Shown: piece by piece, positions 12,481 to 23,092 of the stretch | How positions within the stretch are numbered: position 1 is the first letter of the stretch | How the letters are laid out: the number at the start of each line of letters is the position of its first letter | Origin: Uranotaenia lowii | Lineage: Eukaryota > Arthropoda > Insecta > Diptera > Culicidae | DNA: 64,000 bases | NCBI RefSeq assembly: GCF_029784155.1 | Contig: NC_073691.1 | Span: forward strand, 53,887,978 to 53,951,977 | Direction of reading: 5' to 3' | Notes under the pieces: model-generated | Databases searched by the model: none | Told to the model about the DNA's origin: nothing | The model's input: the letters and a program-made list of their open reading frames with translations, nothing else | Position numbers and translations under genes: made by a program

Positions 12481-13860
12481 TTAAATCATTTGTTCTGGGG
12501 AACAGTTTCCATCATCATAAGTAATCCACAATGCCACAGGATAGAGCGAGAAAAAGAAGTTATTATTAAATTAGAGTCAACGCCTGTCGCAATGAACTGT
12601 TGGCATGGCTGGGGCACGTTAAATTATTATTACCCCAAGCAACACACACACAGAAATACACATACACAGTCACAGCCACAGTCACACAAATAGACACAAC
12701 CAACATTCGCCGAGTGTTTCCGGGAAAATCAATTCCTTCCACATCATAAACCATCACTCATATGTGAACACATTATTTGCAAATGGCACTCGCTTGCCTC
12801 AACATTGTCGTCACACACTCGTCTTATCCTCAAATGCTGGCGAAATAGAGGAATGGGAAAGGCTTTTTGTTAGTTTACGATTTCCCGCAGCCTCAAAACA
12901 CTTTCATTCAACCATTCATCCACCTTCGTCCCCTTTTCTGGAGCCAACAGCCATTCAAAAGTATCATCATTATGTGAGCCCGATGCCTACACACTTAGAC
13001 TCCCGCTGCACGTACACTTTATATGGGACGTAAAATTTTACAAAAAGTCATTAGGCATTTGGAAATTATCATCAGACTCGGTTGTTCCTGTTGCTTTCCG
13101 GTGTCGGATGGCTGGTTTGCTGCTTCTCCAGCTTCCTTCTGGCAGCATCCATTTTTCCCCTGCCTGAAACCCAGACCCAGCCCAACTCAACACCGAACGT
13201 CGGAGGAGCGCTCTGTGAGGTGCCAAAAACTCGAGCATCTAATCACCATATTACCCATGCCGCCACCACGCCGCGTTCCGTGGTGTGGAGAGAGGATTCG
13301 CAAAAAAGCTCACCCATTATCACAGCATCTCAACCATTCTCTCAAATTCAGTGAGAGAATAAATATGGGAGGAAAATCTACGAGAGAGAGAGAGAGTGAG
13401 TACCATGAGGAAAACATTTTGCTGGCCCCGTGAAAAAATCGCATTCTCAACTGTTGATCAACCACCCAGTTCCAAACAGAGAGCGAACTCCCCCCGTTTT
13501 GGGTGGGAAAATCTTTCAACTTTTTCTCACGGTCCCACACTCTCTGATAAAGTTCTCTCCAAACAGCGCTCTTCTCTCAGTGATTGTACCGGAATCCATC
13601 TCCACTCGTTTTTCCAACGACGGCACACGCAGTTTCTTATCACCGCGACGTTATCGTGGTGCCTCAGTAAGAAGAGAACTTTTTCGGCCTCCGGCCGTCA
13701 CCTTTCTCAACCACTTTTATCTTGAAACAATTATTATTGCTCTCTTCTCCCATCGTTTTTTTTCTCAACTGATGGGGAGCTCTTGGAAGAAGGCGAATCA
13801 AAGAAAAGAAAGATGCGATAACCTGCTATCGCGAAGAGTAAACATCGATAAATAGCTAGC
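12481..13860. other. GC-richer, apparently single-copy island
   Basis: The composition changes abruptly from the surrounding AT-rich DNA. The block includes an imperfect CA/CACAGT tract near 12638-12700, a (GA)n run near 13380-13396 and several overlapping open frames in different frames (for example 13023-13433 and 13430-13855, +), none with a recognisable domain. The frames overlap and read as arginine/serine/proline-rich noise, which favours untranslated, regulatory or intronic host sequence over a protein-coding exon. No match to the repeat families of the window was seen. Confidence 0.35.
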
Positions 13861-14053
13861 ATATCGGTTTGGGATCGCGGTTTTATTTATTTTACCATTC
13901 TAGAGGCAGTTCCTCTTTTCTTAGGCGTTTCATGCTAGGTGCGCAAAGTTGAATTATTTCTGCATCATTCGGTGATTATGATTATGGCCGTTAAATGGTC
14001 ACAGATTATTTATGGTGAAGAGTTAAAAATAAGAATTTGCATATTTAAAGTAA

Positions 14054-14440
14054 GGATGCCAGAATTTTTTCAGCACGTATTCAGACCGGATGAATCCTGG
14101 CAATCCGGGTAAATCTGGGCATTTGATTTCGAAATTGTCGGCCAAAAATCCAGGCAAATTTTGTTAAAACTTTAAAATTACTCTACAAAAATCAAAAGAA
14201 AAAAAATGATTTCATCAAAATTTATCGACAAAATTTATATCGTTTATTTTTCAGGCTTCCAGAGAACCCTTCTATAATTAGTTTTGCAAAACATGCTTTA
14301 ATAAAATTGTTTTGGAGGCCTAAATAAAAAAAAACTTTTACTACACAATCTGTTTTTTTTTGTTTGACCGCACCGGGCTGGACTGTTCCCAAATTTTGCA
14401 TGAAATATCCGGGCCAACCTGGACAAAAGCGGGAAAGTTC
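14054..14440 (+). repeat. Dispersed repeat family C, copy 1
   Basis: Opens GGATGCCAGAATTTTTTCAG and matches 16261-16573 in the same orientation: the 'ttttttcagcacgt' start, a run of 'ctggcaa/ccgggc' words, 'actctacaaaaat', and the end block with 'ccgggc...ggactgttc'. There is no coding. A third end-fragment may sit at 53330-53365. The better-defined copy 2 suggests a non-autonomous DNA transposon. Confidence 0.55.
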
Positions 14441-14699
14441 TTCTCCTAAAAACCTTTCTAAATGAAATTATTAAAGTCAAATCTAATTCATGAAATGTGA
14501 TTGAGGAAAAAAAATTAAAGGTGTACTGAATTTTAAATAAAACCTTTTTCAAGTTTATAAAAATGAATAAGTTTTAGATTTTGAAAAAAACTAAATAAAA
14601 TAAATATTTTCCATCAATTGAAGCATCGATTGAATTTTGAATTTTGCAGAACAGTTCAAAGTTAAAAAGGATGGACATTGGGTTTCAGTAAGTCTAGAG
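14441..14699. other. AT-rich spacer
   Basis: No gene or repeat was recognised between the family C copy and the fold-back element that follows. Confidence 0.3.
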
Positions 14700-15479
14700 G
14701 CTCACCCTAAAAATGGTAGATTAGGATGTGGAGAACAAGTTTTTGTATGGGGCCAAAGAGAAAAAAAGGTTTAGAGGATCCGCAAACGAGATCTTTGAAA
14801 AGAGTCCATTTTTTGAAGATTTGGTTTTAAGTTTATTCTAGACCCGGATAAATTCACAAATTCATAAATTTAATTTTTTTAAAATTTTGTTTTTGTTAAG
14901 TACTAAACGTAGAGAATAAAAAAAATGTACCAAATATGTATCAACATTTCAAATCAGCAAACTATTTTCTAGAAAAAAATGTTTTTTGTCCAAAAATTAT
15001 TGACTTTACTGACCATAATGTTTACCTAGCGCAATTTTTTTTAACATCAATGCCATAAAAAATGCAAATTATTGTGCGTTTAAACTTAGCTAAACAAAGT
15101 ATGTTGTTTTTATTATCGTGTAAAGACCTATTTACGGTTTAAACGTTGTTAAAAATCACAATTCAGGATATTTCTTAGTTAGTTTATCAAAATCGTCTAA
15201 ATAAATATCTGCTTTAAAATCAAAACACCTGCAAAAAAGATTGAGGTGTTTTAAGAAAATCATCAGAAGACATAGTCAAAATTCGATCTAAATCTGATAA
15301 CGGGAAGGGGTTGTACTGAATCTCGAGAGTGAAAGGAATTCTAAGACATTGTATTTTGAAGAATCATAAAATCTGGTTTTTCATCAAATATTCTATTTAT
15401 TTTTTTTCCATTCGATTGCTTATTTATACTGGATTTAGTAAAATTTAAATCAAGACTAATTTTTCACCTGAAGACTGCA

Positions 15480-15652
15480 ACTCGATTGGACTTTAAACAA
15501 AAAATTTACTGCGGTTTAAAGATTGTATTTTGGTCGCAAATTTTCAGTGTTTACAATCAATACATTTTACTCACTGCGTTTTATATGAAAATTTGCGACC
15601 AAAGTACAATTTCTGAACCGCATTTTTGTTTTGAAACCAATCGAATAGAGTT
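15480..15652. repeat. Inner palindrome at the centre of fold-back element 2
   Basis: The arms 15480-15547 and 15590-15652 are imperfect complements (shared core TTTGGTCGCAAATTTTCA and its complement TGAAAATTTGCGACCAAA) around a ~42-base loop. The result is a hairpin inside the loop of a much larger hairpin. Confidence 0.65.
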
Positions 15653-16260
15653 GTTTTTGACATTTCTTACGCACACTTGCTGAGCGTGTACAGATGAGTC
15701 GGGACAATTAACCTCAAAAACTCTCGGTGCAAATTTCAGTGCAAAAACTGGACAGCCAGCCGACGAACACGGTCGTTTTTTAGGTTAATGTTCCCAAAAT
15801 TGAAAAGAATTAGTGACACTTCCTGAATTATGACACGAATACTATGAGCGGCTAATAGGACTATTGCGGTCTTTAGGTGAAATGTTAGTCTTGTTTTAAA
15901 TTTTAATAAAATTGACATAAATAAGCTACCAAATGGTAAACAATAAAATATTTTTTGAAAAGCCAGATTATATACTTCTTCACAATACAATGTCTTATAT
16001 CTCTTTCACTCTTGAGATTCAGTACAACCTCTTCCCGTTATCAGAATTAGTTCAAATTTAAACTATGGCCTTCCGATGATTCCCTTAAATCATCTTAATC
16101 TGTTTTGCAAGTATTTTGATTTTCAAGTAGTTATTTATCAAAACGAATTTGATAAATTAAATTAAAAATATCCTAAATGGTGATTTTAAATAAAGATTGA
16201 ACCGTAAATAAGTCTTCACACGATAATACAAACAACATACTTTGTTGAGCAAAGTTTGAG

Positions 16261-16573
16261 CAAAGAATTTTTTCAGCACGTTTCCGGGCCGAAAAACCTG
16301 GCATTTTTTATATTAAAACCTGGCAAGTTTGATTTCAAAAGTGACAACAATAAATCCGAGCAAATTTTCTCAAAAACCAGAAATAACTCTACAAAAATAA
16401 ATAAAAAAAAGTTTTCATTTTAGAGGCGTTCGTTGATTTTTTTTGTTTAAATTGCCAAATAAAATGAATAAATCCGTGCAAAATCCGGGCAACCGGGCCG
16501 GGTCGGACTGTTCTCGAATTTTGTATAAAAAATCCGAGCAAATCCGGATAAAACCGGGTAATTTGGCAACCTT
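16261..16573 (+). mobile_element. Dispersed repeat family C, copy 2, nested in fold-back 2
   Basis: It interrupts the right arm of the fold-back element. The flanks are AGTTTGAG (16253-16260) and AGTTTAAG (16574-16581), an 8-bp target duplication with one mismatch; eight-base duplications are typical of hAT-type elements. The end reads as the complement of AAGGTTGCCAAATTACCCGG, which is similar to the start of copy 1, so the family has inverted termini. There is no coding capacity. Confidence 0.6.
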
Positions 16574-17118
16574 AGTTTAAGTGCAGAAAAATTCGCAACT
16601 TTGATGGCATTGGTGTTTATAAGTTTTTAGCAAGGTACACATTTTGGTCAAAAAATCAAAAAAATTTGAACGAAAAAATGTTTTTTTTCTGGAAAATAGC
16701 TTGCTGATTTGAAATTTTGATCAAAATTTGGTTCATTTTTTATTTTCTTCGTTCAGTATTTAACTAAAAATAAAATTTAAAAAAAAATATGAAAGATATA
16801 AATTGTGTGAAAATTTACGGACCCAGAATTTTTTTAAAACCAAATTTTTAAAGTGTGGACTTTTTTCAAAAATCGTGCATCCTCATCAAATATTTGAAGG
16901 GTGATACCCCAGATTCCCTGACATTATGCTATTTTGGGTCACCCTATTGTGTGCGCATCATATGCTTCTTTTATTTAACAAGCTAAAAAAAATTAATTTT
17001 CATAAATAATCAAACAAGAATCCGTAAACTGCTTCAGTGAAGTTATTTTGTGCTATTTTCAGACAAACTATTTCTGGTGTCGAAGAATTAATTTTCATTT
17101 GTATCATTTTCATCAGTA

Positions 17119-18290
17119 TTTTCACACCATAAGCACTGGCACAGGCAAAAAATCCTTTTTTTTTACCAAAATAAATAGTTTACAGCTCACCTTATCTACC
17201 TCCCTCGGTAAAATTCTCATGATCATTGATGATTTCGAGAATAAACAAAAAATAAATTCAAGATCAGAATTTTATGAACCAAGTGTAAGAGCCCTCATTC
17301 TTAATCTATTATTTAAACTTTGTAGTTCAAGTTTAATCTAAAGCAACATTTTTTATAATCTGTATTGTGCATCTGAATTGAAATATGAATTTTAAATGAT
17401 GAATAAGAATCCGAGTTTTCAGTTTTGGTTTGCCGTTTCGAAACTTAAAACATTTGAATTTTGTGTAAGAATTAAGTTTAAGAGCTTCGAATTTGAATAT
17501 AAAACTATTTTTTTTCCTTTTTCATATTCGGAAAACTGTTATCAAAATGCATGTGATCTTGAAAAACATGATTCAAATTTGAGATGAAATGCAAAACCAA
17601 ATATGAAACAGGATTTCAAAGCAGTATCTCATTCATAATTTCTTATGATTATTCAAACTGAAAATCAAGGATCCTGAACTGGATACAGAATCCGAAATAC
17701 GAAAATAGGAAAACAATTTTTATTATGGTTCGTTTGTTTCAAAAGGGGTTTAGTTGAATTTGAAATTTGATATTCAGCCCTGAATTTCTATGAATAAGTG
17801 AAAAAATTTTGAAAAAAAGTAGTTAATTTTGAACTTGTGATAGGTTTTTGAGGATTTGGGATTGAGGATCAGTTTTTGTTAGTCTAGATTGTTATTCTTG
17901 AATAACCATATGCTGTTATTATAATTTGATTCTGAATTTTAAAATTTGAGTGTACAGTAGAATACCTTGCTAGGTTTTTTGGATCCTAATGGGGGGGTGG
18001 GGGGTGGTTTAACCCCTAAAACCTCCCTTCCCTCGTTCCTATGGCCATGGTGTGAAATGTCAAAAAAGGATCTATGGCACGTACATAGATACTTTTTTGA
18101 CATTTCACACATAATACGAAAAAACCAGATTTAATATGAGGCAAATTTAGAAATTCTGTACTTGTTTATTCTCAACAACATCAATGATCATGAGAATTTT
18201 ACCGAAGGAGGTAGATAAGGTGAGCTGTAAACTATTCATTTTGGTAAAAAATGGATTTTTTGCCTGTACCAGTACTTGTGGTGTGAAAAT
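17119..18290. mobile_element. Fold-back element 3
   Basis: The arms 17119-17248 and 18161-18290 are close reverse complements: TTTTCACACCATAAGCACTG on the left; GTGGTGTGAAAAT closing the right; 'cagctcaccttatctacctcc' mirrored by 'ggaggtagataaggtgagctg'. The 0.9-kb interior contains small domain-less open frames (17048-17341, 17396-17587), a G-rich tract near 17985-18008 and a compact 61-base hairpin at 18050-18110. No transposase is seen. Confidence 0.6.
18050..18110. repeat. Compact 27-bp stem hairpin
   Basis: The arms 18050-18076 and 18084-18110 are complementary over 27 positions with a single mismatch, around a 7-base loop (GCACGTA). The arm begins GTGTGAAATGTCAAAAAAG. The shape resembles a microRNA-precursor stem but is nearly perfect, and the arm is A/T-biased. 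It could equally be a tiny palindromic insertion. Confidence 0.75.
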
Positions 18291-19042
18291 TCATCAATGA
18301 GCTAATCAACGTGATGGAGCTAGTAATAATTGCACATCATAAATAGATGAAAACCATTAAATATGTGCTTATGTAACTCTCTATTAAGTTTACATTGGTT
18401 ATTAATGGATTTTTTGGCTAATTTTGCATGTAGTGTTTATTTCAAAAGGTCATTTTACACAGAATAATACAGGTTTTTGGAAATATTGGCTCAAAATTAA
18501 ATTGCCTTGCCCTTCAAATATAGCTCTCTTGGATTGGTTAGTTATATTACTCATTTTGTTGGGAATGAACAAATACAGGAATCCTATTTTGACTCTCTAT
18601 AAAAATCGTCAGCATTCTTATGGGGAACAAAATTTCAACAATAGAGGAGGATGCCGCCTAATGTGGACTCGAGAAACCACTGAAGCTCATATAATTGGTT
18701 AAAGGTAAAAAACAATCCTAAACTAAAGGTGTGATTGACCATTATTGAATTACCTTTGAATTCGAGTTTAAAAAAATCTGTCCAGTTGATTTTAGAAAAC
18801 CGTTGTTTCAATTTGTATTTGAACTTATTGAACAACCTGTAGAAGGAGGAGGGATACCAAAGAATCAGGGAAACTTTTATCGTACTCGAATAAATTCAAA
18901 TGCCAAATTTGGTTCAACTTGTTCGATTAGTTTTCCAGTAATTCAAAAAGTTGTAAGGGTCAAATGAAGTATCATGCATCAGCAGAATTAGATGCAACAT
19001 TTTTATACCCCAACACTTATTCAATTTTTATTTTAATAAAAT
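18291..19042. other. AT-rich DNA, nothing recognised
   Basis: Open frames at 18424-18702 (+) and 18964-19158 (+) have no domain; the latter runs into the left arm of the next fold-back element. Confidence 0.3.
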
Positions 19043-19215
19043 GCACAGTGGGGAAAAAGTGTATAAACCGCGAAGTAATTCAATATCTTACCTCCTACAC
19101 AAACCGAATCTATGAAAAAGTACTTTCCTTTAGTGCAAATGTCCAGAGAATTGATTAGACGTAGTTTCATATGACGCACGAGCTTAAGAACGAAGTTATA
19201 GTTTAACCCCTAAAT

Positions 19216-19730
19216 CCCCTATATTTTGTTAACACGCTTTGGAAAATGCAATTATGGCTGTTTTTGTCCGAACATGCTTTTTCTGAACTATTTGAAAAAT
19301 ATTGGGAAATTGAGGGTGAAAATAGCCATAACTTCAGGCTAAAATAGGCTTCGTTTGGTTTCTCGAAAAAAAAAAATCAAATAAAATACATCTTATTTTG
19401 AATTTCAAGTCCAAACATGCTTTTTTCTGATATTATTAAAAATGTAGGGGAATTGAGAGTAAAAACAGCCATCACTCCAAATTTTCCAAAGCGTGCGGTC
19501 GCTTAAACAGCCTCTATTGGATTCATCGGAAAAAAATCGCACAAGATACGTCCCATTTTGTTCAAAATTTTAAGATCCAAACATGATTTTCTCTGAAATA
19601 ATGGAAAAATATAAGAGAATTCGGGGTAAAACAGCCCTTACTTCGTTTTCCAAAGCGTCTATTTTTGTTCAAAGTTTTCAATTCTAAATAAGTTTTTTTC
19701 TGGATTGTTTACAAAATATAGGAAAATTAG
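19216..19730 (+). repeat. Degenerate tandem array inside fold-back element 4
   Basis: A unit with the order 'ccaaacatgctttttctga', then an A/T block with 'gggaattgagggtaaaaaca', then 'gccataactt' recurs with starts near 19270, 19411, 19572 and 19681, that is, units of about 110-160 bp. Divergence between units is substantial. Confidence 0.6.
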
Positions 19731-19894
19731 GGGTTTAAAAGGCGCTATTCGTGAGCTCGTGTGACGTCTAAAACTGCGACCAATCGATTTTCTGGACATT
19801 TTCACTAACGGAAAGTACTTTATTTTGAAGTTTTAATGGTTAACGGCTTAGTCAGTCATATTCTTGAAAATCAAAACGAATGATTTTTACTATT

Positions 19895-19935
19895 GTCCAG
19901 ACGTTTCGGCTATTTTTTGAAGTCTTCTTCAGTGG
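19895..19935 (-). other. Hammerhead-like motif, left arm
   Basis: Read on the minus strand: CTGAAGA, a short stem-like segment, TAGCCGAAACGTC, then TGGAC. The order CUGANGA - stem II - GAAAC matches the hammerhead core, but stem II pairing is weak here and stem III is not convincing. Its partner in the other arm is better preserved. Confidence 0.35.
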
Positions 19936-20150
19936 AAAATAACTGTCAGGTTCGTTTTTCGTCTAGTGACTATTTTTTTTGGTAAATGTTGGCAGAATTT
20001 ACTGTAGTGGAATGCTTCATTAGTTTCATAGTTCTGTCAAATGGTAAAGCGCTGCAGTGTATTTTATGAAGCATTCCACTACAGTAAATTCTGCCAACAA
20101 TTACCAATAAAAATAGTCACTAGACGGAAAACAAAGCTGATAATTATTTT

Positions 20151-20191
20151 CCACTGAAGAAGGCAACATAAAATAGCCGAAACGTCGGGAC
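20151..20191 (+). other. Hammerhead-like motif, right arm
   Basis: CTGAAGA is followed by AGGC-(10 nt)-AGCC, which could pair as stem II with a bulged A, and then GAAACGTCGGGAC. This resembles the minimal type I hammerhead motifs described in Penelope-like elements and retrozymes. The short or absent stem III means that self-cleavage, if any, might need a dimer. No activity is implied by sequence alone. Confidence 0.4.
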
Positions 20192-20378
20192 AATAGTATA
20201 ATCATTCGTTTGGATTTTCAAGAATATGACTGACTAAGCCGTTAACCGTGAAACTTTAAAATATAAATCATCCAGTCGCAAATCAATATAAAAAACGGAA
20301 AGTACTTTTCATAGATTTGTGTTGAGTAGGAAGGAAGATATTGAATTTCTTCGCGGTACAGTTTTTTCCCCAATGTGC

Positions 20379-21369
20379 AATGTGAAATGTATTTTTAAAA
20401 TAATTTTTAAGAGTTGTGTCATCTTTCCATTTTGAGCAAAACAGTTGATTTATTTGTTGATTGAATTCTTCGTTCGTACAATGGTAGTTCTGATGTTCTG
20501 TTACTGACTCTTGTGCGAAATTTTAACGCTTACGTTAGCATTGAAGTTCTTTTGAAGTTCTTCATGGAACCAAAAAGTTCGTAAAAAATTCTTCATTGAA
20601 CCAAAAAAAAAATCGTGAGAAGTTCGTAACGAAGCAAGAAAGTCCAAATTGAATCCTGGATTTTTTAAGTTATTTGGAACGCACAAAAATGCAATTGTTT
20701 AGACTTTTAATATCCGTTAAGAAGTTCAATTCAATTATTTTCATTTCTCTCGAGAACCTTTTATTCAGCCAAATGTGAACTTTTAAGGCTCCGGATTAAG
20801 TATCTATGCGACTTTTGATTACTTGGAATTGAAAAAACATATCGGTACAACTGTGATCGATATTTATTCTCAGGAAGCAAGTGCCTTGGCAACTGAGCTA
20901 TATAACAAACCTATATCACATATTTGAAAAACGCTATATATCGTCAGACGTGTGAAATCTGGTCAATCTTTGATAGGAAACATGAGTAAAAGGCATAGAA
21001 ACAAAAAATATTTTTAAGGTTGAAGTGATAGTGAGCTTGAGAATTATGAACGGTACTGCGTATCACACATCTTTATATGATTCGCATAACCAAAAAAGTT
21101 TAATTTTTCAGAGTGGTTAACCAAGCATAAATAGCCTTAGCGTGACGTTAAAATACTTATGTCTATTATTACAAGTGTTTTTAAAATCCAGATGACGATT
21201 TTAAACACTATACAGCTGAAGTAAGCTGTTCAATGGCATTTCCATATTACTGAATAGTAATATATCATAACATAAACCATAAAAAAAATCATGAACAAAG
21301 AGGGTTTACGCTTTTGAACAAATATTGAGGTCCTGGAATTGGCTTCTGAATGATTTCTAAAAAAGCGTG
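20379..21369. other. AT-rich DNA with a local duplicated phrase
   Basis: The phrase 'aagttcttcatggaaccaaaaagttcg' is repeated imperfectly at 20551-20630. Nothing else was recognised; the minus frames at 20501 and 21230 have no domain. Confidence 0.3.
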
Positions 21370-21462
21370 ATAGAATCGAAACAATAAGCGTGATAAAATC
21401 GAGCGTGAATTTGGTGAGTATTGATAAAACCGAACAGTGATAAAATCGAGAAACTACTGTAC
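21370..21462 (-). mobile_element. Remnant terminus of a Tc1/pogo (Tigger)-like element
   Basis: Read on the minus strand, CAGTAGTTTCTCGATTTTAT follows a TA, and the phrase 'TCGATTTTATCAC' recurs twice more within 90 bp. The CAG start after TA and the 'cTCG.TTTAT' word recall pogo/Tigger terminal repeats. The other end was not found. Confidence 0.3.
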
Positions 21463-21719
21463 AACAATACTTAGACACTAAACACTAATACACTAAGCCA
21501 TAGTTTTTTGTTTATAATATGTATGTTACATTTATTGAATAGGACGGTCGCCTTTCATTAAAATGGTAAGCGTCTATGAATACAATATATCATCCAATTT
21601 GGTTAAAACTTGTTTGTCAATTCAAAAGATTGACTCCATAAGTCAAAACAGTTACGTTTATCAATTTTTAACAATAATCCTTGGAGAATTTAAAAAAAAA
21701 TGTAAATTTTTCTTAATTA

Positions 21720-22505
21720 AATTTGGAATAGAGCCCCCTTTTTTGGATCTGGAGGGGTTTGAAACGATTATATAAACCATTATTGGTCTCGAAAACCTCT
21801 AAACACAAAATTTCACCTTGATCGGTTCAGAAGTTTCCGAAAATTATTCAAATTGTGTTTAGTTTCTGGTATTTTTGTATAGGAGCCATATTTTTCAGGA
21901 TTTGGGGGGGTTTGAAAGTGTTATAGAGACCATTTCCAGCAACGAAAATGGCTACACACCAAATTTCACGTTGATCGTTTAGTTGTTTCCGATAATTGGT
22001 CAAATTGTGTCAAATTATTGTTAATTCTGTAAAGAAGCCCCCCTTCTTTGGCTTTGGAGAGGTATTAAAGAATTATAGAAACTATTCCCGATCTTGAAAA
22101 TGGCTACACATCAAATTTGACGTTGATAGGTTTAGTAGTTTACGAAAATTGTCCAAATTGTGTAAAATTTTAGTTAATTTTGTATAGGAGCCCCCCTTTT
22201 TGTATTCGGATGGGTTTGATAGAATTTTGAAAAACATTCTCAGTCTTAAATACGGCTACATACCAAGTTTCACGTTGACCGGTTCAGTAGCTCCTGAGAA
22301 TTGTTCGAATTATGTAAATTATTCAATAATGTTGTATTGGATCTGCCCCGTCCCTTAATTCGGATGGGGTTTTAACTATTAAAGAATCCATCCCCGGCCC
22401 CAAAAACCCTCAGATGCCAATTTTGACGATGATCGGTTCAGTAGTTTCTGAGTCTATGGGGAACAGACAGACAGACAAACATTCATTTATATACATATAT
22501 ATAGA
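21720..22505 (-). mobile_element. Helitron-like element, copy 2 (truncated)
   Basis: On the minus strand it starts TCTATATATATG, followed by a (GTCT)n tract and 'gactcagaaactactgaaccgat'. The interior is a tandem array of about 152 bp whose units begin 'gagccccccttt' near 21730, 21886, 22034, 22189 and 22340 (plus-strand positions). The CTAG end is missing. It shares layout with 1174-2560 and 40284-42117. It abuts a fragment of the TTAA element. Confidence 0.5.
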
Positions 22506-22513
22506 TAGATAAT

Positions 22514-23062
22514 ATACTCAAAATCCAGTGCAAAGTTGTATTTAGAGGCAAGAAAATCTGAAAAAATTCCAAATAAACAAAAAGTTCGAAAAAAGCTACC
22601 TTTGAAAATTTGTTAAAATCTCTATGTTTCGTATTTTGAAAATCTAGAAGGCAAAAATGTGCCAAATTACTTTTTTTAGATCCTCTTTTCAAAATTTTTC
22701 TGGTATGGCTTAAACAATTTTTACGGTTCGTTGATTGAACAGTACGGTTTTTACGCCACTTTTTTTTAGATTTTTTGTGGTCAAGATCTTTAAAAATTTC
22801 AAAAAATAATATTAACGTATAGTTTCTAGCTTCCGTATAGTTTCTTACTTCTGATTTCTTGGACACAAAGTGATTTTTTTTCCTGGCATTCCCTAGCTGA
22901 TCTACAGTCTTTTTTCCGAAGCATGTTTTTTCATATTTTTTCTTAGACTTTAACGTAAAACTGAAAGTAAATATTGTCTGAGAAACATATTTGAGTTACA
23001 TTACAAGGTTTTGTTAAACTTTAAGTTTTGTAAAAATCGGTTGAGAAACAAGAGAGATATTT
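22514..23062 (+). repeat. Second partial copy of the TTAA fold-back element (one arm)
   Basis: Colinear with the right arm 10166-10715: 'actcaaaatccagtgcaaag', 'aaaagttcgaaaaa.agctacctttgaaaa', 'gcaaaaatgtg.caaatta', 'gtacggtttttac', 'ttgtctgagaaacatatttgagt', 'cggttgagaaacaag'. It is diverged with many indels and lacks both termini. The minus open frame across it (22483-22866) is spurious. Confidence 0.65.
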
Positions 23063-23092
23063 TGACAACAACTGTTCTTAGGCAGATTTCTT

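Larger units (their letters stand above)
14700..16948. mobile_element. Long fold-back element 2 with nested palindrome and nested MITE
   Basis: A left arm (about 14700-15475) is the diverged reverse complement of a right arm (about 15800-16948). Aligned landmarks include 'gaggatccgc...agtcca' (14776) with the complement near 16850-16881, 'aacaaagtatgttgt' (15095) with 'acaacatactttgtt' (16232), and 'cgggaaggggttgtactgaatct' (15301) with its complement near 16017-16040. The outer ends resemble CACCCTAAAAATGG and the complement of CATTATGCTATTTTGGGTCA. No coding sequence is seen. The right arm is interrupted by a family C repeat (16261-16573), so that insertion is younger than the fold-back. 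The centre contains a second, smaller palindrome. Confidence 0.6.
19822..20294. mobile_element. Palindromic insertion with 14-bp target duplication (Penelope/retrozyme-like?)
   Basis: Inserted in the right arm of fold-back 4. The target ACGGAAAGTACTTT is repeated exactly at 19808-19821 and 20295-20308. The insert is an inverted repeat: arms of roughly 19832-20020 and 20067-20265 (GGTTAACGGCTTAGTCAG mirrored by CTGACTAAGCCGTTAACC; GGCAGAATTTACTGTAGTGG mirrored at 20078-20097) around a ~46-base centre. Each arm contains a CTGAAGA...GCCGAAAC motif. A 14-bp target duplication suggests target-primed reverse transcription rather than a cut-and-paste transposase. Inverted arrangements and hammerhead motifs are known from Penelope-like element long terminal repeats. 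No RT is present, so this would be a non-autonomous unit. Confidence 0.6.
19043..20378. mobile_element. Fold-back element 4 (long-TIR MITE) with internal tandem repeats
   Basis: The termini are GCACAGTGGGGAAAAA and the complement of TTTTTTCCCCAATGTGC. The left arm 19043-19215 pairs with a right arm made of about 19730-19821 and 20295-20378, which is split by a nested insertion. Matching words include 'aattcaatatctt', 'tatgaaaaagtactttcc', 'aaatgtccagagaat' and 'acgagct'. Between the arms lies a tandem array. The bases next to both ends read AAT, a possible short target duplication. It is non-coding, and ORFs across it are spurious. Confidence 0.7.

Noticed and set aside
13023..13855. Several long overlapping plus-strand frames as candidate exons
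   Set aside because: Three frames are open in turn with no domain and no shared splice logic. A GC-richer composition alone lengthens random frames.
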